64,000 bases of DNA from Pseudomonas serbica (GCF_028823535.1 NZ_JAQIYM010000008.1:248001-312000); one strand, 5' to 3'; counted from the stretch's first letter, positions 1 through 9,140 are shown. Notes: a model not told the origin generated them from the sequence alone. Numbers and translations are program-made.

Positions 1-758
1 CGATCACTGAGTGCGCTCGCTCCGGTCAGGGCAACCTGCTGCAGGAGACCATCGCTGCCATCCGGGCGCGGGCGACCCTCGGCGAATGCACCCAGGCCCT
101 GGAAAAGGTATGGCCACGCTTCCGGCAGGACCTGAGCTTTCATGCAGACTTTTACGGTCCCTCTGTGAGTGACCACCCGGGTTGGGCGCAGGTAGGTGCG
201 CGCCTCTCGACCTTTGTCGCGCACCAGGCTCGGCCGCCGAGAATTCTACTAACCAAACTAGGCCAGGACGGACATGACCGCGGTATTCGGCTCATTGCTG
301 CGGCGCTTGCCGATGCCGGCTTCGAAGTGCGCCTTTTGCCCTTGTTTCAAACACCGATTCAGTTACTGGATTCCTTGGATGAAGAAAACCAAGTGGACCT
401 GATCGGGATTTCGAGCCTGGCGGGGGGGCACCAAGAATTACTCACTGAACTGTTGAGCTTGTTGAAAAAATGTGAACTCGACATATCGGTAATCGTGGGG
501 GGAATCATTCCAGAGGCCGATGCGCGTCAGTTGCTGGACCTTGGGGTCAAGGCCTGTTTCGGTGCAGGACAGGAAATGATTGAAATTATTCAACAGATGG
601 TCGATTTGCTCGTTCCCCCTCATTCGCAGCTCGGCACATCAAATCAACCCCACTCTGAGGAACCGTTAATGTTCCATACTCCGTCAGTAACGCCACGTGA
701 CTGCGATTGGTGTAACTCACTCACCGTAAACGATGATAGGGAACCGTCAATTCAATAA
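1..758 (+). CDS. Methylmalonyl-CoA mutase family protein, C-terminal part (5' end outside window)
   Basis: The open frame runs in from the left edge (first full codon at base 3) to a TAA at 756-758, so the start lies outside the window. The first 50 residues match the end of a mutase catalytic barrel, with the family's stretch about a GTGNLL-like loop and an ALEKVW helix. A cobalamin-binding domain follows: GQDGHDRG carries the DxHxxG motif whose histidine is the lower axial ligand of B12, and SSLAGGHQ and VGGIIP are the usual later loops. The enzyme class isomerises a branched acyl-CoA by a radical mechanism. About 45 extra residues after the B12 domain do not resemble the family and are rich in polar residues. 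The exact substrate (methylmalonyl-CoA or another acyl-CoA) cannot be told from this part. Confidence 0.9.
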   Translation, partial: ITECARSGQGNLLQETIAAIRARATLGECTQALEKVWPRFRQDLSFHADFYGPSVSDHPGWAQVGARLSTFVAHQARPPRILLTKLGQDGHDRGIRLIAAALADAGFEVRLLPLFQTPIQLLDSLDEENQVDLIGISSLAGGHQELLTELLSLLKKCELDISVIVGGIIPEADARQLLDLGVKACFGAGQEMIEIIQQMVDLLVPPHSQLGTSNQPHSEEPLMFHTPSVTPRDCDWCNSLTVNDDREPSIQ

Positions 759-932
759 TGCGCCCCTGTGGGGAACACAACGAGAGCTGTTGTGGATCAA
801 TTATCGCGAAACATCATTTGCCGACGACGCTACATAGATTATAGATATGAATTCACTACTCGAAATAGACGCTGCGGCGCCGACAGGTATTACTATATTT
901 GTCACTGACATCACCATCACAATAAATCATCT

Positions 933-942
933 GTGATATCAC
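933..942. promoter_or_regulatory. Perfect palindrome GTGATATCAC, possible operator
   Basis: GTGATATCAC is its own reverse complement and sits in the AT-rich region about 240 bases before the dehydrogenase start. It could bind a dimeric regulator such as the LysR protein encoded at 3999, but a short palindrome may also occur by chance. Confidence 0.25.
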
Positions 943-1100
943 CGCCGCACGCTTTTATAGTGCAGAAACAAACAATTTCTTATCACCAATTCATTGACTA
1001 GTTCACATCGAGACAATGTGATGACCCGATAGTTTATAACGCATTAGTCATTAAGCTACGTTGTTGATTTTTTCTCAACCGAAAGCGGCCAAAAACTCCG

Positions 1101-1129
1101 TTGCCTGTATTGGTCAAGCTAATTATTTT
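1101..1129 (+). promoter_or_regulatory. Candidate sigma-70 promoter for the dehydrogenase-carrier pair
   Basis: TTGCCT at 1101-1106 and TATTTT at 1124-1129 are separated by 17 bases, a standard spacing. Transcription would begin near 1136 and give a leader of about 45 bases. A second, weaker pair is TTGACT at 994-999 and TGTGAT at 1017-1022. Neither has been tested. Confidence 0.35.
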
Positions 1130-1181
1130 GGACAACAGATCACTGTCCGGTTCAACTCCTAATAATAAGAGGAAGATGAAA

Positions 1182-2129
1182 ATGCGTATCGCCGTCCTTA
1201 ACGATATTCACAATGCCTACGAAAATACCGCAGGCATCAGCCGACTGCGTGAACACGCACAGGTCAAAATCTTCACCGATCCCCTTAGTGGGCCCGGCGA
1301 TCTGAAAGGCTACGATGCGGTCATCGCCAATCGTGAGCGCACTTTGTTTACTGCCGAGTTCATGGAACAAGTACCGGAACTTCGCATCATCGCTCAAACC
1401 GGTAATCACGCTTACCACATCGATCTTGAGGCCGCGCAGCGGCTTGGTATCGTGATTGCCAAGGCGACTGGAGGATTCTGCACCAGTGCAGGCGAGTTCA
1501 CGTTCGGATTGATGATGGCCTTGATGAGAGAAATCCCATGGGTCGACAGCGCCGTCAAACGCGGTGAATGGCCAACGCCTATGACTCGGGTCCTGCGCGG
1601 CAAAACGCTGGGCATTGTGGGTATGGGTAACATCGGTCGTTACGTATCACAGGTTGCCCAAGTATTCGGCATGAATGTCGTAGCGTGGGGGCCGAGGCTG
1701 ACGGCGGAAGACGCTGCGGCGGTTGGAGCCCAGGCATTGGAACTGGATGAGCTGATGAGACAGTCCGATATTGTTTCGGTACATGCCACGTTGGCTCCAG
1801 AATCCCGCGGGTTGATTGATGCGCGCCGCCTGGCCCTGATGAAACCATCCGCCTACATCATCAACACTGCGCGCGGCCCGATTATCGATGAAGACGCTCT
1901 TGTGCGAACTCTTGCGGAGGGACGGATCGCTGGCGCTGCACTGGATGTGTTCGATCAGGAGCCCTTGCCAGAGGGGCACGCCTTGACCGGTCTTTCGAAC
2001 GTCATTCTGACATCCCATATCGGCTGGCCAACCGATGAGATGTATGCACAGTTCGCTGACGCCGCAGCTGATGCACTGCTGGGTTGGAAAAAGGGTATTG
2101 ATGTCCCACGCTTCCTGCCTCATCACTGA
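1182..2129 (+). CDS. D-2-hydroxyacid dehydrogenase family protein
   Basis: This 315-residue protein belongs to the NAD-dependent D-2-hydroxyacid dehydrogenase family, which interconverts 2-hydroxy acids and 2-keto acids in the cytoplasm. A Rossmann dinucleotide loop GIVGMGNIG lies near residue 148. The catalytic triad is visible as the Arg of NTARGP, the Glu of DQEPLP and the His of TSHIGW. The ATG at 1182 is preferred because AGAGGA at 1168-1173 is placed 8 bases before it; an ATG at 1176 is too close to that site. The downstream carrier gene and LysR regulator suggest that the substrate is an imported organic acid. The true substrate (glycerate, phosphoglycerate, malate-like or other) is not evident. 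Confidence 0.88.
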   Translation: MRIAVLNDIHNAYENTAGISRLREHAQVKIFTDPLSGPGDLKGYDAVIANRERTLFTAEFMEQVPELRIIAQTGNHAYHIDLEAAQRLGIVIAKATGGFCTSAGEFTFGLMMALMREIPWVDSAVKRGEWPTPMTRVLRGKTLGIVGMGNIGRYVSQVAQVFGMNVVAWGPRLTAEDAAAVGAQALELDELMRQSDIVSVHATLAPESRGLIDARRLALMKPSAYIINTARGPIIDEDALVRTLAEGRIAGAALDVFDQEPLPEGHALTGLSNVILTSHIGWPTDEMYAQFADAAADALLGWKKGIDVPRFLPHH

Positions 2130-2197
2130 TCACTTCGAAATTCCCCCAGGGCCGATTGGCCCTGGTCTACAACAAGAATAAAAAAGAGGTGGCTTCG

Positions 2198-3484
2198 ATG
2201 CTGACCCTATTGATTTTATTAGCGATCCTGGCATCCATCGGTGTCGGCTACTGGCTTAACGTGAACACTGGGCTATTGGCGATAGTATTCGCCTATCTCC
2301 TTAGCGTCACTACCCCCGGTACGACCCTGAACGAATTGATCTCCCTTTGGCCTACCAAACTGTTTTTAATTATTTTTGGAGTCACGTTCTTCTTCGGCTT
2401 TGCCATCGCTAACGGCACGCTTGAGCAAATTGCAAATCGAGTGGTCTATGCTACACGCAATCGCCCAGCGGCTATTCCCTTTGCCTTATATGGATTGGTG
2501 ATGCTGATTTCTGGCGTAGGGCCGGGACACTACGCTGTATTTGTTTTTCTCTCCCCGCTGGTTATGGCAGTTGCGAGCAAGACTGGTATGAGTCGACTGC
2601 TAGGCGCTGTGATCGTCGTATGCGGAGGAATGGCCACCACATTCAACAGCATTAGTCTCGGAGGTCGAGTAACTCAGGGGATATTCGAACAAATGGGCTT
2701 CGATACCGCAACTTCTGAACTTTTCACCCACCAGTTGCTACTGGACTCACTAATTGTACAAACCGTTCTTTTTGTTGCGGCCTACGTATTGTTGCAAGGC
2801 TACAAGACCCGATGCCTGGTGGCGGATGCACCGTCCCCGTTAGATGAAGTACAACGTAAAACAGTGGTTTTGGTACTCGTCATATTGGGGTTGGTCATCG
2901 TGCCGAGCCTTCTGGCAGCGATCATTCCAGGGCAGGGTCTACTCGCAACTGTCAGAACCGCTCTAGATCCAACGTTTATCTCATTGCTAGGCGTAGTCCT
3001 GGCGCTGATTTTCAAAATCGGAGATGAACGCACTGCCTTGGCCAAGGTGCCGTGGTCGATCATCGTGTTGCTGTGTGGCATGGGGATGCTTATCTCCGTC
3101 GCGACGCGCGCCGGCACCATCGATGCTTTATCTCAATGGCTGGGATTACACGTAGGATTCAATTCAGTGGTTTACGCCACGGGTATTTGTGCGGGGATCA
3201 TGAGCTTTTTCTCAAGTACGCTGGGCGTTGTCATGCCAACGTTATATCCAATCGTCCCAGGCCTGGCCACAAAGACTGGTGTTAGTCCAACGGTGCTGTT
3301 TTCCGTGATTACTTCGTGCGCAATCATGACCGGTTTCTCACCATTCTCTTCAGCAGGTGCCATGGCGCTGGCAGGGGTACAAGAAGAAGCCGAACGCAGT
3401 CGACTCTTCTACCAACTCTTCATGGTTCCGCTGTTGGGTGTAGCGGTCGTATTCACATTGGCATTCTTGAGCGTGCTGGGCTGA
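2198..3484 (+). CDS. MatC-like dicarboxylate/organic acid carrier
   Basis: An integral membrane protein of 428 residues with about 11-12 hydrophobic segments spread along its length. The N-terminal half resembles the MatC_N domain of malonate/dicarboxylate carriers in the ion transporter superfamily; the pair of half-repeats with the GVGPGHYA and FFSSTLGVVMPT loops fits such carriers. The start at 2198 follows AAAGAGGTGG at a normal distance. It lies 68 bases after the dehydrogenase gene in the same direction, so the two probably form an operon that imports and oxidises or reduces one organic acid. Family-level assignment is solid; substrate is inferred only as a small carboxylate. Confidence 0.8.
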   Translation: MLTLLILLAILASIGVGYWLNVNTGLLAIVFAYLLSVTTPGTTLNELISLWPTKLFLIIFGVTFFFGFAIANGTLEQIANRVVYATRNRPAAIPFALYGLVMLISGVGPGHYAVFVFLSPLVMAVASKTGMSRLLGAVIVVCGGMATTFNSISLGGRVTQGIFEQMGFDTATSELFTHQLLLDSLIVQTVLFVAAYVLLQGYKTRCLVADAPSPLDEVQRKTVVLVLVILGLVIVPSLLAAIIPGQGLLATVRTALDPTFISLLGVVLALIFKIGDERTALAKVPWSIIVLLCGMGMLISVATRAGTIDALSQWLGLHVGFNSVVYATGICAGIMSFFSSTLGVVMPTLYPIVPGLATKTGVSPTVLFSVITSCAIMTGFSPFSSAGAMALAGVQEEAERSRLFYQLFMVPLLGVAVVFTLAFLSVLG

Positions 3485-3639
3485 GTGATTGCCCAGGTGC
3501 GGTTTGCTTGAGCGAAAATGCATAGAACGTGTGCGTAGCTGGGGAATTTCAAGCATAGAGATGTTTCAACAGAATGATCACAAGCCAACCAAATGAGGCT
3601 GGCGATATAGGTTAACAACGTGACTTCTGGAGAAACATC

Positions 3640-3903
3640 ATGAAATTTACCTACACAATGGGCGCCGTCGTAATAGCAACGATCAGCGCTTTTGCTCATG
3701 CAGATCAAGACAGCGTGCACCCCCCAGCTATCCCTTATAACTACACGATGAATCTCGACGTTGCCGAGGTGATTGCAATGGATGAGCCTGATCCAGCAGA
3801 TTGCCGAGTGGTCGAGGCGTACATGACCTACAGTACGACCGAAGGTAGCCTGCAACGCATCAGTTATCGGAAATTTGCTCAATCGTGCAACTCTCAGAAC
3901 TGA
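3640..3903 (+). CDS. Small exported DUF2790 protein
   Basis: The 87-residue product has a signal peptide (basic start, hydrophobic core, likely cleavage after AHA near residue 21) and a mature part with the tyrosine- and cysteine-containing pattern of DUF2790, a family almost confined to Pseudomonas. Two cysteines (DCRVV and QSCNS) could form a disulfide in the periplasm. GGAGAAACATC precedes the ATG. Members often respond to metals or stress, but the function is unknown. It lies alone between the carrier and the LysR gene. Confidence 0.8.
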   Translation: MKFTYTMGAVVIATISAFAHADQDSVHPPAIPYNYTMNLDVAEVIAMDEPDPADCRVVEAYMTYSTTEGSLQRISYRKFAQSCNSQN

Positions 3904-3998
3904 TGGTATATGTGCCCCGTCCATCGGCAGTCTGGCTGTGGCAACGTCGAGTTGCCACGTGACAGGCAGGCACCATAACTCGGTGAAGGACTTATGTG

Positions 3999-4844
3999 AT
4001 GTTTGATTGGGAAGATCTGCGCTACTTTTTGGTGTTTGCTCAGGAACAGTCGTTATCCGCGGCTGCGCGAAAGTTGAAAGTCGATCACGCTACTGTCGCA
4101 AGGCGAATCAGTGCACTGGAAGCATCACTGAATCTGAAGTTGGTGGACCGTCGCCCCAGGGCTTACGTCCTGACTACGGACGGAGAGCGTATTGCCAACC
4201 TGGGTAAGCGCATGGAAGTCGAATCCTTTGCAGTGGAGCGAAGTGCTTTAGCAGGCCAGTCCGGGGTTGTCGGAGAGGTCAAGGTCAGCGCGCCACCTGC
4301 TCTGGCGTGTTCACTGATTGCTCCACATCTAGGAAAGCTTCGCCAGCAACATCCGCATCTCTCTCTGCAACTGCTTGGGAACCTGGGCAGCGCGTCCCTC
4401 AATCGCCGAGAGGCAGACATTGCCATTCGCTTGAGCCGCCCTACAGAGCCCGATTTTGTCGCGCGAAAAATCACAACAATTCTATTTGCCTTGTACGGTT
4501 CCGCCGAATACTTGGATCGAACACCTGCTGATCAACTGACATTCATTGCCTATGACGAGAGCATGGAACAAACCACTCAGCAGCTATGGTTGCTTGAACA
4601 GGCTGGCGATCGCCCTATTCTTCTACGCAGCAACGATCTAAACATTCAGGCAATGGCAGCGAAAGCAGGTGTTGGACTCGCAGCGCTACCGTACTTTCTC
4701 GGTGAACAATATTCACTGAAGCCTGCTGGCATTTCTGGACCGGCATTAGAACGAGAAGTGTGGCTGGTGACTCATAGTGACATTCGTCATACCGCATCAG
4801 TACAGGCCGTCATGACGTTTTTGGCTCAGTGCCTCGCCCGGTAA
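3999..4844 (+). CDS. LysR family transcriptional regulator
   Basis: A 282-residue LysR protein. The N-terminal winged helix-turn-helix covers about residues 5-65 (LRYFLVFAQEQSLSAAAR, then HATVARRISALE), followed by a linker helix and a substrate-binding domain from about residue 90. The ATG at 3999 fits AAGGA at 3986-3990 better than the overlapping GTG at 3996. It is co-oriented with the dehydrogenase and carrier genes and is the obvious candidate for their regulator, although LysR targets are usually divergent and none is divergent here. The frame stays open for about 95 codons after the stop. Confidence 0.9.
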   Translation: MFDWEDLRYFLVFAQEQSLSAAARKLKVDHATVARRISALEASLNLKLVDRRPRAYVLTTDGERIANLGKRMEVESFAVERSALAGQSGVVGEVKVSAPPALACSLIAPHLGKLRQQHPHLSLQLLGNLGSASLNRREADIAIRLSRPTEPDFVARKITTILFALYGSAEYLDRTPADQLTFIAYDESMEQTTQQLWLLEQAGDRPILLRSNDLNIQAMAAKAGVGLAALPYFLGEQYSLKPAGISGPALEREVWLVTHSDIRHTASVQAVMTFLAQCLAR

Positions 4845-5445
4845 CTTGACGCCGGGGAATATTTCCAGTCGACGGTAAGCGCAACAGCGTCGGTCGACAC
4901 AGCCCCTTCAGGCGGCCCGCTGGAGGCGAAACGGAACAACAACGCTCTTGCAGAACGTGTCTATTGGAATGATGGTTGGGGCCCGACACGTCCCTATCAA
5001 CTCCGTGGCAACTGTGGTACTGCGCTCATCTCTCGCGGAACGGCGTACCGCGAGGTCCCAACTGGTTCCGTCCAGCCATCGCGCAGCTTTTATCTTTGGC
5101 GCGTTCGCACACTAAAGGGAGACAGCAGCTAGGGTCTTAACCGCCGCCAAGCACGACACTGCGTGCACTGCACGCCAGCGCACGGGCGCATGGCCGATCG
5201 AGCCCGAGCGAGACGCTTGCTCCTGGTGCTGAGCGGGCGGCTTGGGGAGGTCCAGCACGCTGCGGGCTTGCGCCCCGGTAGAGAGCAAAACAAAGGCGGA
5301 CAGCCCAACTGCAATTTTGCATAGGTACATGCTTCAGATCTTCGAATTGAATTGAGGGATAAACGAGTGCTGAGCTGCGCATGCCTGGCGTGAAATACGA
5401 TCCCGGACCCTGCCAATGTCAGGCGTGCTGCAACGTCACGACGCC
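4845..5445. other. Region with no confident gene between LysR and the RES toxin
   Basis: About 600 bases. The reading frame of the LysR gene remains open after its stop codon until a TAG near 5130, without any ATG, which could be a degraded coding segment or chance. On the minus strand there is one short frame with a plausible signal peptide (5112-5330). No repeats, tRNA or clear terminator are seen. Confidence 0.5.
5112..5330 (-). CDS. Possible small exported protein, perhaps degraded
   Basis: A 72-residue frame. The first 22 residues look like a signal peptide: MYLCKIAVGLSAFVLLS then a likely cleavage after AQA. The remaining 50 residues are rich in Arg, Ala and Val and do not look like a folded domain, which would fit a frameshifted or decayed gene. 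There is no good ribosome binding site. Not recognised. Confidence 0.3.
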   Translation of the reverse strand: MYLCKIAVGLSAFVLLSTGAQARSVLDLPKPPAQHQEQASRSGSIGHAPVRWRAVHAVSCLAAVKTLAAVSL

Positions 5446-5904
5446 CTATTTGAACATTCTAGGGTCGTACATGAAGTCGAACACATCGACCACCTTGATC
5501 TGGCTGACCGCTGGGTGGTTGGGATTGATCACAACATTGCGCTCCAGGACCAATACGGCCGAGGGAACGATCAATCCAAGGTGTGCGCTCGACTTCAGCC
5601 AGGCTGTCCCGAAGTCCATGCCTGGACGGTCAGCGGGAAGACTTGCCCAACCTTCAGGCAAGGTTTTCGGATCAGGCTCCAGGTAAAGTGCAGCCTCGGC
5701 GGGCAGCTCAAAACAGGTGATCTTCATCGGGAACGTAGGCTCGCCCCCCGCATGGACGAAGGTCTCAAGGCAGCAGATAGCAGGCGTCAGCCCCATATAC
5801 ACAGCTGGTACATCCTGATCATTCCACCGCCCTCCTTCGATGGCAGCCCCCATACCTGAAAGATCGATCGCACGTTTCGCCTTTGCGATTCGCCAAGCCC
5901 TCAT
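5446..5904 (-). CDS. RES domain toxin (type II toxin-antitoxin)
   Basis: The 152-residue product has the RES fold of NAD+-degrading toxins such as MbcT. The Arg of MRAWRI, the GGRWN loop, the Tyr of VYMGLTP, the Glu of CLETFVH and the C-terminal region are all in the family positions. Known members phosphorolyse or hydrolyse NAD+ and stop growth. The ATG at 5904 is chosen since it overlaps the antitoxin stop as TGATG and gives the standard N-terminus; a further upstream ATG at 5922 would add six residues. The overlap predicts translational coupling with the antitoxin, which precedes it. Confidence 0.88.
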   Translation of the reverse strand: MRAWRIAKAKRAIDLSGMGAAIEGGRWNDQDVPAVYMGLTPAICCLETFVHAGGEPTFPMKITCFELPAEAALYLEPDPKTLPEGWASLPADRPGMDFGTAWLKSSAHLGLIVPSAVLVLERNVVINPNHPAVSQIKVVDVFDFMYDPRMFK

Positions 5905-6380
5905 CAGGCTGCACCACCCCATTCAAGTGCATGAAGGACGCGGCGAACCTGCCTGGCGCCTATCTCGGTTTCGCAGAGCATGATCGGTGCTGTTCCGCCG
6001 AGAGCTTTATTCGGTGACGACATCCATTGAGCCGCTTTCTCCTGGCTCTCAAAAACCTCCTCGGCCAAATGGCCCACGGTGGCAATTCGATCCAGGCGTT
6101 CGGAGGCAACAGAATCCAGGTTCTTGTGCTCACGCCGACGTCTTTCCAAGGTTGAGAAAGATGCATTGAGCAGCGTTTCCAGATTGCGCTCATGGAGGTC
6201 GAAGGTCTGTCTGATCGCGTAGACGAGATAGGCGGGAAACCCCTCCTTGATCTGCTTAAGCCGCTCAGAGTCCTTGAGAGACTCTCGGGCGGAACTGAAT
6301 CGCCAAAAGGCCGCAATCCCGGCTTCACGAGGTTCTTCCTTGGTTTTGGTCGCACGCCCGGCAACCGTTGAAGCGCTCAT
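5904..6380 (-). CDS. Xre/MbcA/ParS-type antitoxin with toxin-binding domain
   Basis: A 158-residue partner of the RES toxin. The middle holds a helical segment (YLVYAIRQTFDLHERNLE to STLERRRREH) like the Xre-like DNA-binding region of this antitoxin family. The C-terminus (VFESQEKAAQWMSSPNKALGG) is the MbcA/ParS/Xre antitoxin signature that plugs the RES active site. The ATG at 6380 is preferred to one 36 bases upstream because GGAGGAAG lies 6 bases before it. The pair is probably autoregulated. The presence of a complete, intact pair means the toxin is likely functional. Confidence 0.88.
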   Translation of the reverse strand: MSASTVAGRATKTKEEPREAGIAAFWRFSSARESLKDSERLKQIKEGFPAYLVYAIRQTFDLHERNLETLLNASFSTLERRRREHKNLDSVASERLDRIATVGHLAEEVFESQEKAAQWMSSPNKALGGTAPIMLCETEIGARQVRRVLHALEWGGAA

Positions 6381-6647
6381 CAGCACTTCCTCCAAATGAA
6401 TAATATTTTCAGTCAAATGAACTATAGGCTATCTCATCTTCTCAAGGTACTGCCATCGGGCGGCAATTGATCTGCGGACTGTCGCGGCCAACGTGCACAG
6501 GGCAATCCGAAAAGAAACAAGGTCAGCAGCAAGAGTCGGATGTTGATCTTCGGCAAGATGATCGAGAGTGGAATCGCACAAACGGCAAACACGAGTTATT
6601 ACTCAGCGCTGATCGTGCCTACGAAACGCAAGCCAAGCTGCTGGTAG

Positions 6648-8789
6648 TCAGCTGCTCACCTCGAACTGCCCCACCAGTTTCTGCAGTTTATTGGCGTTGA
6701 GTCTCACGGTTTCCGCACTGTTCTGCAGCACCACCACGGTCTGGCGCATTTGTGTGGAGCAGTGATCGACCTTTGTGATTGTCTTGCCGCAGTCGAGGCT
6801 GCGTTTGTTGAGCTGCTGGATAATCGCAAACATGCTTTCCACCGCTTGATGCAATTGCACGTTTTCCGAAGAGGCGTCTTCGGCCAGGCGCAGGCTGTTA
6901 TCGACGTCCTTGACGCCCTCCTCCATGAAGCTGACGGCTTTTTGCGTTTCGTTCTGCAGGCCTTCGACCATGTGCCGAATGTCATCGGCCGCACGTGATG
7001 TGCGTGAGGCCAGGCTGCGGACTTCGTCGGCGACCACGGCAAAGCCTCGCCCGTGTTCACCCGCGCGTGCGGCCTCGATGGCCGCATTGAGCGCCAACAG
7101 ATTGGTCTGGTTGGTGATGTCGCTGATCAGGCCGGTGATCTTGCCGATCTCGGTCATCCTGCTGTCGAGCAACTGCACGCTCGAAGAAGAACGCTCGACC
7201 ACATCGCGAATGGACTGCGTGCCTTCCTGCACGGCGAGAAATTGCTCGCGGGCGCGGGTGACGACTTCGTCCATGGCCTGTTTCATTTGTTCAGCGCTGG
7301 CAGAGGCCTGCTGGATCTCGCCCAATTGGTCTTCGACGATGATCATCATCCGATGCACCGCTTCGGCCACTTCGGTGGACGTGACACCGGCTTGCTGGCT
7401 GCGGCCCAGCATCATCTGGTTGGTGCTGCCGACGTTGCCGCTGGCTTTCACCACTTGCCCGACAACCGAGTCCAGATGGTCGATGAAACTGTTGATCCAG
7501 CGCGCCATGTCACCGGTCTCGTCGTTGGCCATGCGCTTGATGTCCAGGCGCTGTCGCAGGTTGCCCTCGCCTTCGGCGATGGTCCTGATCACGCCCGTCA
7601 ATTCGTTCAGCCTTGCGGCGAGACGGTTGGGCCCGAGCCGGCTGAACAGGAACGTGGCGCATGTCATGCAGAAGACCTCGACGATATCGATCACGCCCTG
7701 CTCCAGACCGCTGTAATGCTGGACCAGAAAGTTGCAGGCAAAGAGTCCGGTCATGGTCGCGATATAGGGTTTCATCAGGCCATGGCTGAGCGAGCGCCGG
7801 CGATAGACTTCCTCCAGGTCGGCCTCGCACATCATGCCCCAGCGGTCAGGCGAACCTGGCAACTGGAAGGTAACGCCCTTGCCAACCACCGGAATGTGCC
7901 GGTAGTCCGAGTAACCGGGATACGTCACGAACAGGTTGGAGCCAGCACGGATGGTCTCGCGTACGCCGGGGTGCAGTTGCTGGGTCGACGGGTCGGTAAA
8001 GCGCAGCTCCAGTTCGGTGTGGCGTTGGATCTGCACGGTCTTCCAGGGGGTGTGCACTCCGCTTTTGAGGTTTTCACCGTGGGTGAAGGTACCGTCCTCG
8101 AAACGTGAGCGCGACAAGGCGGTTCCGGGCTCGATGGCCGGATCAAAACGCGATTGCGCCATGAACAGATAGTTGTCACCCGACTCGGCAAAAATGTGCC
8201 CGGCCTCGCGCTGGATGAGGTCGCCCAGTACATCGTTGGGCACGCGCCCGCAGAGGCAGCCGAGGGCTTTGCCGTCAACGCGCAGGGGTTGATAGAACAT
8301 CAGCGTGACTTCATCGTGGAAGCGCGACGTTGAAGGCCCGATTTGCAAGGTCAGCGGATCGCTGTAAGGACCATGCAGGAACGGCGCCTTCAGTCCTTCG
8401 GCCAATGCGCGGGAGTGCTCGAACCGGCTTTTTCCGCGGCGGCTCCAGGTCGACACGATAACCTGGCCGCTGGCATCAACGACAAACAACTCGGAAAAAT
8501 CTGCCGCCTGGTTGAGCTTGTCCATCAACGAACTGCTGTCGAGGTTGGCGAAATCACGACCGAGGTTTTCCGCAAGTTCCGCCAAGTGTTCCCACTGGTC
8601 CCGTGTCCAGTTCTGCAGCAACTGCGCCCGGGTTTCAGCGATGGCTTCAAAGGTTTGTTCGATCACAGGGTATGCCGATCGATTGAGCCAGCACGACCAG
8701 CCCATCGTGAGTTTCCCCGTCTTGCCAAACCAGGGTAGCCAGCGCTTCTCGCTTGCGGACAACGGCATGAAATGACTTGATAGCGACAT
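6648..8789 (-). CDS. Methyl-accepting chemotaxis protein with unusual topology
   Basis: About 713 residues. The C-terminal half is a clear chemoreceptor signalling domain with the hairpin tip ([35 protein letters not shown]) around residues 545-600, where CheA and CheW bind. Before it is a HAMP-like segment with DETGDMARW. The only hydrophobic stretches are two close segments near residues 340-390 ([13 protein letters not shown] and [13 protein letters not shown]); no membrane segment precedes the roughly 330-residue sensor. That leaves the sensor either cytoplasmic or exported by unusual means. The frame extends upstream to 8933 with poor start sites; 8789 is a guess and 8810 or 8768 are alternatives. 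The ligand is unknown. Confidence 0.88.
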   Translation of the reverse strand: MSLSSHFMPLSASEKRWLPWFGKTGKLTMGWSCWLNRSAYPVIEQTFEAIAETRAQLLQNWTRDQWEHLAELAENLGRDFANLDSSSLMDKLNQAADFSELFVVDASGQVIVSTWSRRGKSRFEHSRALAEGLKAPFLHGPYSDPLTLQIGPSTSRFHDEVTLMFYQPLRVDGKALGCLCGRVPNDVLGDLIQREAGHIFAESGDNYLFMAQSRFDPAIEPGTALSRSRFEDGTFTHGENLKSGVHTPWKTVQIQRHTELELRFTDPSTQQLHPGVRETIRAGSNLFVTYPGYSDYRHIPVVGKGVTFQLPGSPDRWGMMCEADLEEVYRRRSLSHGLMKPYIATMTGLFACNFLVQHYSGLEQGVIDIVEVFCMTCATFLFSRLGPNRLAARLNELTGVIRTIAEGEGNLRQRLDIKRMANDETGDMARWINSFIDHLDSVVGQVVKASGNVGSTNQMMLGRSQQAGVTSTEVAEAVHRMMIIVEDQLGEIQQASASAEQMKQAMDEVVTRAREQFLAVQEGTQSIRDVVERSSSSVQLLDSRMTEIGKITGLISDITNQTNLLALNAAIEAARAGEHGRGFAVVADEVRSLASRTSRAADDIRHMVEGLQNETQKAVSFMEEGVKDVDNSLRLAEDASSENVQLHQAVESMFAIIQQLNKRSLDCGKTITKVDHCSTQMRQTVVVLQNSAETVRLNANKLQKLVGQFEVSS

Positions 8790-8927
8790 CCACTTAATCC
8801 ACTGCGACATTGAGATGGCAATTCGATAGCAATTACCAGGCCAATTCGTAAGCACGCTAATCAATTCATCGCGCAAGGCAAGAAGATGCTTGCCCCATGG
8901 CCGTTTCATCTCACGCGGTAGGGGCAA

Positions 8928-8957
8928 GATCAAAAGATCGCAGCCTGCGGCGGCTCC
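8928..8957. repeat. Single REP-like element
   Basis: The sequence GATCAAAAGATCGCAGCC followed by a GC-rich arm and GGCTCC matches a common intergenic repeat of Pseudomonas, recognised from memory. It lies just upstream of the chemoreceptor gene. Confidence 0.55.
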
Positions 8958-8990
8958 AAAGTAAGGGTGCGGTGTTTGTAGAAGATGAAC

Positions 8991-9140
8991 CTACCCCCAA
9001 CCCTGAGCCTCCTCGATAAAATGCAGCACCGCACTCGAGCGTTCGTCAATGCGTGAAATCAGCGACAGTTCACTGACCAAGGAAATCGGCGGGCTGACGC
9101 TGTATGGCGGGCAAATCCGGCAGGCCACCACGGCCCACCT
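8991..9140 (-). pseudogene. Possible remnant of a LysR regulator C-terminus
   Basis: On the minus strand the frame ending at 8991 reads PISLVSELSLISRIDERS then SAVLHFIEEAQGWG. The pattern of a leucine/valine strand, a charged turn and a final helix with F-I-E looks like the end of LysR substrate-binding domains. The frame upstream does not look like protein. It could be chance; a homology search would settle it. Confidence 0.25.

Larger units (their letters stand above)
759..1181. other. AT-rich intergenic region upstream of the dehydrogenase gene
   Basis: No convincing gene is seen in these 423 bases, which are clearly more AT-rich than the flanking genes. A small hairpin (CACAAC at 776-781 with GTTGTG at 789-794) follows the mutase stop but lacks a T tract. 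A perfect 10-bp palindrome lies at 933-942 and a promoter-like pair at 1101-1129. The size and composition suggest a regulatory region for the dehydrogenase-transporter pair. Confidence 0.6.

Noticed and set aside
6467..6700. Plus-strand frame of 77 codons before the chemoreceptor stop
   Set aside because: It overlaps the end of the chemoreceptor gene, has no ribosome binding site and shows no protein-like pattern.
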